From positions 6,372-70,371 of the forward strand of contig DASYKM010000095.1 in assembly GCA_035995425.1 (NCBI GenBank): a stretch of 64,000 bases of DNA. The letters are read 5' to 3'. The translations under genes were made by a program, and so were the position numbers. Shown here piece by piece: positions 54,221 to 64,000 of the stretch; positions within the stretch are counted from its first letter, which is position 1, and the number at the start of each line of letters is the position of its first letter. A model generated the notes under the pieces. It worked only from the letters and a program-made list of their open reading frames with translations. It had not been told where the DNA came from and did not search any database. This stretch comes from CADEED01 sp035995425 (GTDB taxonomy: Bacteria; Pseudomonadota; Gammaproteobacteria; Steroidobacterales; Steroidobacteraceae).

Positions 54221-55519
54221 ATGAAATTTCCACTCATGCTGGCGGCGAGCGCGGCGCTGTTCGCGTCAGCCGCAACCGCCACCGATTTTTCCAACGACTT
54301 CTCCGTGGACGCCAACGCGATCCGGCAGGTGCGCGAGGGCCGCGACACATTCCGTTACGCCACTTTCGGCGACGAAGCATTCTGGGGTGACGGAATCGGA
54401 CTACATCTGGCCCTCGCCGGAGCCGCCAATGGTGGAGTCGGTGGCGGAGTTTCACCGCAAACCGCGCTCGCGGTCGGGCTCAAGGTCGACGTCGATGCGC
54501 TGCCGCGTTCCCTGCAGCGCGCCCTCGCGCGTGGCAAGGTGGACCTCACGAACCCGGCGACCTCGCTCGAACTACTCAAGCTCGACGCGGTACTCGGCGT
54601 CACCGGCATCTTCGACGATAAAGGCCGCATCACGTCGATGGGAATTCAATGCGCGCTCTGCCATTCGACCGTCGATGATTCGTTCGCCAAGGGCATCGGC
54701 CATCGGCGCGACGGCTGGGCCAACCGCGACCTCAACGTCGGCGCAATCATTTCGCTCGCACCCCGCCTCCAGTCGGTGGCTTCACTCCTTGGCACCGACG
54801 TCGCGACGGTGCGAGCGGTTCTCAATTCCTGGGGCCCGGGCCGTTTCGACGCATCGCTGTTCGTCGACGGCAAGCCGTTCCGTCCTGACGGCAAGTCGGC
54901 GTCGGTGCTGATCCCGCCGGCTTTCGGGCTCGCGGGAGTCAACCTGCACACCTGGACCGGCTGGGGCGGCGTGTCGCATTGGAATGCGTTCGTGGCGAAT
55001 CTCGAGATGCACGGCCAGGGTACTTTCTATGACCCGCGACTCGACGACGCGACGCGGTTTCCGATCGCGGCGCGCGAGCGCTTCGGCCACCTGCATGCCG
55101 ACGAAGACCTAATCACGCCGCTGTTGCCGGCGTTGCAGATCTATCAACTGGCGTTGGCCGCGCCGGCCGCACCGCGCGGCAGCTACGACCGATTCGCCGC
55201 CAAGCGCGGCGAAACCGTGTTCACCGGCAAAGCCAACTGCAGTGGTTGCCACGTGCCGCCGCTGTTCACCGAACCGGGCTGGAACATGCACACCGGGGCG
55301 GAGATCGGCATCGACGAGTTCCAGGCGAGCCGTGGCCCGGACCAGCGCTATCGCACCTCGCCACTGCGCGGGCTGTGGACTCACACCACCGGCGGCTTCT
55401 ACCACGACGGCCGATTCGCGACGCTGGCGGCGGTGATCGATCACTACGACTCACATTTCTCGTTAGGGCTGTCGAGCCGGGAAAAGGGCGACCTGGCCGA
55501 ATACCTGAAGTCGCTCTGA
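54221..55519 (+). CDS. Secreted dihaem cytochrome c protein (DiHaem oxidoreductase-like)
   Basis: A 432-residue exported protein: signal peptide MKFPLMLAASAALFASAATA; start has an AGGGGAT site. Haem sites are CALCH at 144-148 and CSGCH at 340-344, each followed by Met or His-containing segments (GWNMHTGAEIG). Sequences GRDTFRYATFGDEAFWGDGI, PLRGLWTHTTGGFYHDGRFA and L-A-A-V-I-D-H-Y match the MauG/cytochrome c peroxidase-like superfamily. It may be a peroxidase or an electron-transfer protein. Not closely similar to the other cytochrome gene at 52142. Confidence 0.88.
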   Translation: MKFPLMLAASAALFASAATATDFSNDFSVDANAIRQVREGRDTFRYATFGDEAFWGDGIGLHLALAGAANGGVGGGVSPQTALAVGLKVDVDALPRSLQRALARGKVDLTNPATSLELLKLDAVLGVTGIFDDKGRITSMGIQCALCHSTVDDSFAKGIGHRRDGWANRDLNVGAIISLAPRLQSVASLLGTDVATVRAVLNSWGPGRFDASLFVDGKPFRPDGKSASVLIPPAFGLAGVNLHTWTGWGGVSHWNAFVANLEMHGQGTFYDPRLDDATRFPIAARERFGHLHADEDLITPLLPALQIYQLALAAPAAPRGSYDRFAAKRGETVFTGKANCSGCHVPPLFTEPGWNMHTGAEIGIDEFQASRGPDQRYRTSPLRGLWTHTTGGFYHDGRFATLAAVIDHYDSHFSLGLSSREKGDLAEYLKSL

Positions 55520-55532
55520 AGCACGTTCCATG

Positions 55533-55572
55533 AACGCCGGCCGCTCTTCTTTCACTGAAGGGCCGGCGTTTT
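55533..55572 (+). terminator. Intrinsic terminator after the dihaem cytochrome gene
   Basis: AACGCCGGCC (55533-55542) pairs with GGCCGGCGTT (55561-55570), giving a 10-bp GC-rich stem that is followed by TT. It lies 14 bp after the cytochrome stop and before the pirin gene. The T-run is short, so termination may be partial. Confidence 0.65.
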
Positions 55573-55617
55573 CCGCGGTGGCGTTTACGCCTGGCGGGTC
55601 TGACCCCATACTTCGGC

Positions 55618-56472
55618 ATGGATGTCATCGACCAGCGCCGCCGCGATCTCGGAGGCTTCGAAGTCGGGCGCGTGTTGCCGTTCACGCGCCGGCACATGGT
55701 CGGGCCGTTCATCTTCTTCGATCACATCGGTCCGAAGCAGTTTTCGCCGGGGTTTCCACGAACCGTGGACGTGCGTCCTCACCCGCACATCGGCCTCGCC
55801 ACGGTCACCTATCTGTTCGCCGGCGAAATCATGCATCGCGACAGCGTGGGCGTGGTGCAGGCGATCCAGCCCGAAGAGGTGAACTGGATGATCGCCGGAC
55901 GCGGCATCACCCATTCGGAACGCTTCGAGAAAGCGCGCGCCGAAGGCGGCGCACTGCACGGCATCCAGGCCTGGGTGGCGCTGCCCAATGAACACGAAGA
56001 GACCGACCCCTCCTTCGCGCACTACGGCTCCGCTGCGTTGCCGGTACACGAAGACGGCGGCGTGCGAACCAGGTTGTTAGCCGGCAAGGCCTTCGGGCTC
56101 GAGGCCGCCGTCAAGACGCACTCGCCGCTGTTCTATGCGCACTGGGAATTGGACAGTGGCACGCAGAACGCATTGCCGCGCGAATATTCCGAGCGCGCCT
56201 TGTATATCGCCGCCGGCGAAGTCGAAGTGCGTGGCCAGACTTTCGGCGCGGGGAAGATGCTGGTGTTCGACAAGGGCGAGGACACCACGTTCCGCGCCTC
56301 CGCCCGCTCCACTGCGCTGGCGCTTGGCGGCGAACCGGTGGGCGAACGATTCATCGAGTGGAACTTCGTGTCGTCATCCCGGGCGCGCATCGAGCAGGCC
56401 AAGGCCGACTGGCGCGCCGGCCGCATGAAACTGCCGGACTTCGATAACCAGGAATTCATTCCACTCGCATGA
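55618..56472 (+). CDS. Pirin family protein (second pirin)
   Basis: A 284-residue bicupin. The N-terminal cupin has GPFIFFDHIGPKQFSPGFPR, then VRPHPHIGLATVTYLFAGEI and MIAGRGITHSERF, with the metal ligands in H-P-H-I and T-H-S-E. The C-terminal cupin holds YSERALYIAAGEVEVRGQTF, and the chain ends with FIEWNFVSSSRARIEQAKAD. It belongs to a different pirin subgroup from the YhhW-like protein at 11102. Role uncertain (dioxygenase or regulator). An ATGA overlap joins it to the amidohydrolase gene. Confidence 0.9.
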   Translation: MDVIDQRRRDLGGFEVGRVLPFTRRHMVGPFIFFDHIGPKQFSPGFPRTVDVRPHPHIGLATVTYLFAGEIMHRDSVGVVQAIQPEEVNWMIAGRGITHSERFEKARAEGGALHGIQAWVALPNEHEETDPSFAHYGSAALPVHEDGGVRTRLLAGKAFGLEAAVKTHSPLFYAHWELDSGTQNALPREYSERALYIAAGEVEVRGQTFGAGKMLVFDKGEDTTFRASARSTALALGGEPVGERFIEWNFVSSSRARIEQAKADWRAGRMKLPDFDNQEFIPLA

Positions 56473-57827
56473 ACACCCCCCGCTCCGCAATTCTTCTGTG
56501 GTGCGCGGCGCTCGGGGCCTGCGCCTATACGCCGCCGACGCTTACGAGCCTTCTCGACATCCGCCATGCGCCGTACACGCCTGACAGCGGCTCGATCGCC
56601 ATCCGCTGCGGCACGCTCATCGACGGGCTCGCCGACAGCGCGAAGAAAAACACACTGGTGGTCATTCGCGATGGGCGAATCAAGACCGTGCAGCCGGACG
56701 CGAGTTACGCCGATGCCGTGGCCACGCACTTTCCGATTCTCGACCTGACCGGTTCCACCTGCCTGCCGGGGCTCATCGACATGCACGGCCATGTGACCGA
56801 TCGTCCCGAGGACACCGCGGATCTCACCGTGTATTTCTCGCGAACGGCGGAAGAGACCCTGCGCCAGGGCAAGGAAAACGCCAGCGCCACCTTGTTAGCC
56901 GGCTTCACCAGCGTGCGCAACGTCGGCACCTACGTGCTCGGCGCCGACACCGAGCTGCGCGATACCATCAACGCCGGCAAGTCGCTGGGACCGCGCCTGC
57001 AGGTGAGCGGCCCGTATCTCACCATTCCGCACGGCGGCGGCGACCTCTACATTCCGGATTTCAAGGAACCCGCCGACAACGCGCGCTTTCACGCCGGCGT
57101 GGCACGCGGCCCGGAGCAATTCCGCGAGCGCGCGGAATTCCTGCTCGACAATGGTTCCGACCTGCTCAAGGTCATCGCGTCAGGCGCGGTGCTCGCCTTC
57201 GGCGGCGTGCCCGGTGCGCCGGAGATGACGCAGGAAGAAATCGCCGCGGTGGTCGAAGTGGCGCATGCCGCCGGCAAGAAAGTCGCCGCCCATGCGCATG
57301 GCGCCGAATCGATACTCATGGCGATTGCCGCGGGCGTCGACACGGTCGAACACGCCTCCTATCTGGATGACGCCGGCATTGCCGCCGCGCTCAAGCGCGG
57401 CAACGTGGCGCTGGCCATGGATGTCTACAACGGCGACTACATCGACACCGAAGGACGGCGGCAGCACTGGCCCGAAGAGTTCCTGCGCAAGAACACCGAG
57501 ACCACCGAGGTCCAGCGCCAGGCATTCACGAAGGCGGTGCGCGCCGGAGTGCCGATCGTGTTCGCCACCGATTCAGGCGTATTTCCGCACGGCCTCAACG
57601 CCCGCCAGTTTCCCATCATGGTGGCCCGCGGCATGACGCCGATGCAGGCCATCAAGGCGGCAACCTCGGTCGCCTCTCACTACATGGGATGGGACGACGA
57701 CGTCGGCGCAATTGCGCAGGGCCGCTTCGGAGACCTGATCGCGGTGAAAGGCGATCCGCTGAAAGACATTCGATTGCTGGAGAATGTGCAGGTTGTGGTG
57801 AAGGGAGGAATGTTGTTCAAGAAATGA
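56469..57827 (+). CDS. Amidohydrolase-family lipoprotein (imidazolonepropionase/prolidase-like)
   Basis: A 452-residue enzyme of the amidohydrolase superfamily. Signal ends A-L-G-A-C with C18, so it is probably a lipoprotein in the envelope. Metal ligands: H-x-H in LPGLIDMHGHVTD, carbamylated Lys in LLKVIASGA, His in VAAHAHGAE and VEHASY, and Asp in VFATDSGVFPHG. The family includes metal-dependent Xaa-Pro dipeptidases and related hydrolases. Substrate unknown. It overlaps the pirin stop by four bases (ATGA), so both come from one transcript. Confidence 0.9.
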   Translation: MNTPRSAILLWCAALGACAYTPPTLTSLLDIRHAPYTPDSGSIAIRCGTLIDGLADSAKKNTLVVIRDGRIKTVQPDASYADAVATHFPILDLTGSTCLPGLIDMHGHVTDRPEDTADLTVYFSRTAEETLRQGKENASATLLAGFTSVRNVGTYVLGADTELRDTINAGKSLGPRLQVSGPYLTIPHGGGDLYIPDFKEPADNARFHAGVARGPEQFRERAEFLLDNGSDLLKVIASGAVLAFGGVPGAPEMTQEEIAAVVEVAHAAGKKVAAHAHGAESILMAIAAGVDTVEHASYLDDAGIAAALKRGNVALAMDVYNGDYIDTEGRRQHWPEEFLRKNTETTEVQRQAFTKAVRAGVPIVFATDSGVFPHGLNARQFPIMVARGMTPMQAIKAATSVASHYMGWDDDVGAIAQGRFGDLIAVKGDPLKDIRLLENVQVVVKGGMLFKK

Positions 57828-57866
57828 GCCGGTGAAAACGCGCGCGATCCCATCGCCCCCCACCGA

Positions 57867-58724
57867 TCAATTCTTGAAAAGCTGTTCGTACTTGGCCGGC
57901 ATGGCCGGAATCGAACGGATCTCGATGTCCTTGTAGAAGACTTCAGCGGACTCGCTCTGGATCTGCAGTTTCCCGCCCGTCATCGGCACAGTCTTGTCGC
58001 CGTCCTTGTAGCGCGCGTTCTTCAACGCCATCACCACTTTCCCGTTGGCGATGTGCACGCAGCGATCCTCGACGCACAGCAGCTCGATCGTGTTCCACTT
58101 GCCGGGCCGATCCTCGTCCGAGCCCGCCAGCGCGTGGTTGTCAGGGGCGCCGAACGCCATCCACGGCGCCCGCGGATTCCATTTCGGCGCTTCCGCGCCG
58201 GGAGCCTTCGGATCGACGCGGATGTCGAAGCCCGAAGTCGCCTGTGTCCAGTATTCGCCTATGCCGTGTTCGATGACCTGGAACTCCTGTGACAGCGCCC
58301 AGGACTTCCAGTAGTCGACGCCGAAATCTCCACGGCTGTGATAGAGGATTCCCGAGTCCTTGAGCTCGGTCAGGCGCGGCTCCCATTTCTTCTCACCCCA
58401 CTTGAAACTGGCGCGCAAGTGGTAGTTGGAGAACTCCTGCTTCGTGGTCGCGCAGCCGTAGAACTCCCCGCTGATTCGCAGCACCGGCTTGCCGTCCTGC
58501 TGGATGACGGTGAACACATCTTGTCCCGGAGGGTTCAGGCCCAGCGGCTTCAGCTCCGGCGGCGCCGTGCCCTTGAGCACGCTCATGATCTGGTCGCCGC
58601 GATAGCTCAGGTACACGTCGAACTGCGACAGGTTCGCGTCGAGCAGCGCCTTCCAGTCATCGGCCGCAACCGTGATCGGCGCGAGCGCCAGGGCGCCGAG
58701 CAGCGCCAGCAATTTCTTTCTCAT
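57867..58724 (-). CDS. DUF1080 (3-keto-disaccharide hydrolase-like) protein, exported
   Basis: A 285-residue exported protein: signal MRKKLLALLGALALAPITVA, start with a GAGGGAA site. The DUF1080 (concanavalin-like jelly roll) features are GEFYGCATTKQEFSNYHLRA, FKWGEKKWEPR, DSGILYHSRGDFGVDYWKSW, QVIEHGIGEYWTQATSG, KWNTIELLC and LQIQSESAEVFYKDIEIRSI. Members now include 3-keto-glycoside hydrolases. Its start overlaps the stop of the membrane winged-helix gene (ATGA), so that protein is probably its co-transcribed regulator or sensor. Sugar substrate unknown. Confidence 0.9.
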   Translation of the reverse strand: MRKKLLALLGALALAPITVAADDWKALLDANLSQFDVYLSYRGDQIMSVLKGTAPPELKPLGLNPPGQDVFTVIQQDGKPVLRISGEFYGCATTKQEFSNYHLRASFKWGEKKWEPRLTELKDSGILYHSRGDFGVDYWKSWALSQEFQVIEHGIGEYWTQATSGFDIRVDPKAPGAEAPKWNPRAPWMAFGAPDNHALAGSDEDRPGKWNTIELLCVEDRCVHIANGKVVMALKNARYKDGDKTVPMTGGKLQIQSESAEVFYKDIEIRSIPAMPAKYEQLFKN

Positions 58725-59185
58725 GGATTCCCTCGACCGATCAAGCGCATCAACCACAACACCACGAATGTGAGCAGCAGCGCGAGCGGTGCGAGTATCC
58801 CGTATATCCAGCGCCAACGCAGCGGATGCCATTGACGTGATTTTCGCCGGTCGTGTGGCGCCGCATCCGCCTCGAAGCGGTAACCGCCGGACGCCACCGT
58901 GATGAGGCGCGCGCCCGCTTCACCGAGCGCGCTCTTCAGTTCGCTGATGCTCTGAACCAGAGTGTCCTCGGTGATGACGAGGTTCGGCCACACCGCCGAG
59001 AGCAATTCGTCCCTGGATACGAGGCGGTCAGGATGCTGGGCGAGATAGGACAGCACGGAAAAAGTCTGCGGCCGTAGCAAGACTTCCCGGCCGTCGACCA
59101 GCAATGAACCGCGGCTCAGGTCGAGCACGTAGCGACCGAATGTCAGGCGCTGCTTCGCCGCGTTGTCGCCTTCCTGGTTGGCCAT
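58721..59185 (-). CDS. Membrane-anchored winged-helix regulator (CadC/ToxR-like, short)
   Basis: A 154-residue protein. Residues 14-108 form an OmpR/CadC-type DNA-binding domain (L-R-P-Q-T-F-S-V-L-S-Y-L, then SRDELLSAVWPNLVITEDTL, VASGGYRFE wing). After a basic linker a single transmembrane helix (about 126-146, WIYGILAPLALLLTFVVLWL) ends the chain with only eight residues outside. CadC-type proteins normally have a large periplasmic sensor here; none is present. Overlapping the exported DUF1080 gene by four bases, it may sense through a partner. No terminator is visible after metH, so read-through could reach it. Confidence 0.85.
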   Translation of the reverse strand: MANQEGDNAAKQRLTFGRYVLDLSRGSLLVDGREVLLRPQTFSVLSYLAQHPDRLVSRDELLSAVWPNLVITEDTLVQSISELKSALGEAGARLITVASGGYRFEADAAPHDRRKSRQWHPLRWRWIYGILAPLALLLTFVVLWLMRLIGRGNP

Positions 59186-59213
59186 CGCGGAGGATCATCT
59201 CATGGCCAGAAGT

Positions 59214-59306
59214 GGTACCGGGTTGGGATTCTCGTGAGAAGCGCTACAGACGTCAGCGGCGAGGTCAGCGCTGCACCGCTTCTCACGAGAATCCCAACCC
59301 GGTACC
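59214..59306. repeat. Perfect 30-bp inverted repeat with 33-nt spacer
   Basis: Arms 59214-59243 and 59277-59306 are exact reverse complements starting GGTACCGGGTTGGGATTC; the spacer holds two GTCAGCG words. It lies between the metH stop and the regulator gene. It has no sequence match to the GGGGACATTCC palindromes. It could end metH transcripts or be a small mobile element; no target duplication is visible. Confidence 0.9.
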
Positions 59307-59314
59307 CCCTCCTC

Positions 59315-63038
<3,724 letters not shown>

Positions 63039-63046
<8 letters not shown>

Positions 63047-63914
63047 TGGCCGCCTTGCGCTCCGCACGCACCCCGAGCGCATGGCAGATGGCGTACGTGA
63101 GCTCGGAACGGTTCAGCGTATAGAAGTGGAACTGATCCACGCCGTGACGCTGCAGCGCATGCACCTGTTCGATCGCCACCGCGGCGGAAATCAGCTTGCG
63201 GGTCTCGGGGTTTTCTTCCAGACCGTCGAAGCGGTGCTCCAACCACTCCGGGATCGAAGCGCCGCAGCGCTTGGCGAAACGCGTGACCTGCGGAAAGCGC
63301 GTGATCGGCAGGATGCCCGGCACGATGGGGGCGTCGATGCCTTTGGCCGCGCAGGCATCACGGAAGCGCAGGAACAGCTCGGTGTCGTAGAAAAACTGCG
63401 TGATGGCGCGGGTCGCGCCGGCGTCTATCTTCCGCTTGAGCACGTCGAGGTCGAACTCCGCGCTCGGCGCTTCAGGATGTTTTTCCGGATACGCGGCCAC
63501 GGAGATCTCGAAGTCGCCGACGGTCTTGAGCCCGCTGACGAGGTCCGCGGCATAGGCGAAGCCATCAGCACGCGGTTCGTATTTGACGGTACCGGCCGGC
63601 GCATCTCCGCGCAGCGCGACGATGTGGCGAACGCCCTGATCCCAATACTTGCGCGCAATGTCCAGCACTTCGCCGCGGCTCGCGCCAATGCAAGTGAGGT
63701 GCGGCACGCAGTTGAGCTGCGTCTCTTTCTGAACGCGCGACACCACGTTGTGCGTGCGCTCGCGGGTCGAACCATCCGCGCCATACGTTACCGAGACGAA
63801 CCGTGGATTCAGCGGTTCGAGATAACGAATCGACTCCCACAGCGTCTTTTCCATCGCCTCGTCGGCGGGCGGAAAGAACTCGAAGGAAACGGCTACAGGT
63901 CGTTGACGGGACAT
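63039..63914 (-). CDS. metF: 5,10-methylenetetrahydrofolate reductase
   Basis: A 291-residue flavoenzyme making 5-methyltetrahydrofolate for the adjacent methionine synthase. Signatures: VSFEFFPPADEAMEKTLW (catalytic Glu), VSVTYGADGSTRERTHNVV, HLTCIGASRGEVLDIARKYW, IVALRGDAP, ISVAAYPEKHPEA and TRAITQFFYDTELFLRF. Size and motifs match E. coli MetF. Ribosome site AGGAAT lies about 5 bases before the ATG. It is the first gene of metF-metH, reading left from the right edge of the window. Confidence 0.97.
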
Positions 63915-64000
63915 GGAATTCCTAGGTCGGAAACGTTTGCAGGACGGCCGTTAATTTAGCGCACTGGAGGGAGCGCGTTAACGCCATTCCTTGACTATTT

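Noticed and set aside
63984..64000. TTGACT, a -35-like hexamer reading right at the window edge
   Set aside because: The matching -10 element would lie outside the window, so it cannot be tested.
63915..64000. Search for an S-adenosyl-homocysteine or cobalamin riboswitch before metF
   Set aside because: Only 86 bp are present and no conserved riboswitch core was found.

Overview
This 64 kb window is a GC-rich (mid-60s % by eye), densely coded piece of a Gram-negative bacterial chromosome. Outer-membrane and periplasmic systems dominate: an RND tripartite pump, OmpA-type lipoproteins, a PagL-like outer-membrane enzyme, an NdvB-type cyclic glucan synthase and periplasmic c-type cytochromes. 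Gene content and style fit a gammaproteobacterium of the Xanthomonadales/Nevskiales/Steroidobacteraceae kind. That placement is inference; there is no rRNA or marker gene here to prove it. I see no tRNA, rRNA, CRISPR array, phage or intact insertion sequence.

Layout. 1-9.7 kb: the end of a CHAT-domain protein, a secreted metalloprotease with a small secreted partner, an S41 peptidase, a GGDEF-EAL c-di-GMP protein, a UdgX-type uracil-DNA glycosylase and a PagL-like barrel. 9.9-17.2 kb: an MBL-fold hydrolase, a pirin divergent from a 6-phosphogluconate dehydrogenase, a secreted zincin, an unknown protein, an FAD oxidoreductase and a two-gene OmpA/DUF4398 lipoprotein operon. 17.3-21.3 kb: a signalling cluster built from two divergent histidine kinase/Crp-like modules plus a single-domain response regulator. 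21.4-32.2 kb: the 2,859-residue cyclic beta-1,2-glucan synthase homologue, a SulP transporter and a second lone response regulator. 32.2-38.1 kb: gamma-glutamyltransferase followed by two tandemly duplicated S9 peptidases, together a peptide-degradation block. 38.2-44.5 kb: a MarR-adaptor-RND permease-outer-membrane factor efflux operon. 44.5-47.9 kb: a cysteine hydrolase divergent from a LysR-cupin-MFS operon. 47.9-55.5 kb: a DUF1800-DUF1501 pair bracketed by two related perfect palindromes, a 3-methyladenine glycosylase overlapping a TlpA-like protein, two secreted dihaem cytochromes, and an ArsR-SRPBCC pair. 55.6-64 kb: a pirin-amidohydrolase operon, a membrane winged-helix regulator overlapping a DUF1080 protein, and metF-metH.

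Many genes are coupled by 4-base start/stop overlaps, so operon structure can be read with good confidence. The most unusual signals are at DNA level: three perfect 28-30 bp inverted repeats in intergenic positions, two of them related and co-varying; a strong preference for the pentamer GTTAG/CTAAC that shows up in several reading frames; and the duplicated kinase/Crp modules. Among proteins, the UdgX-like enzyme, expected to trap uracil-DNA covalently, and the metalloprotease with its coupled secreted partner deserve a second look.
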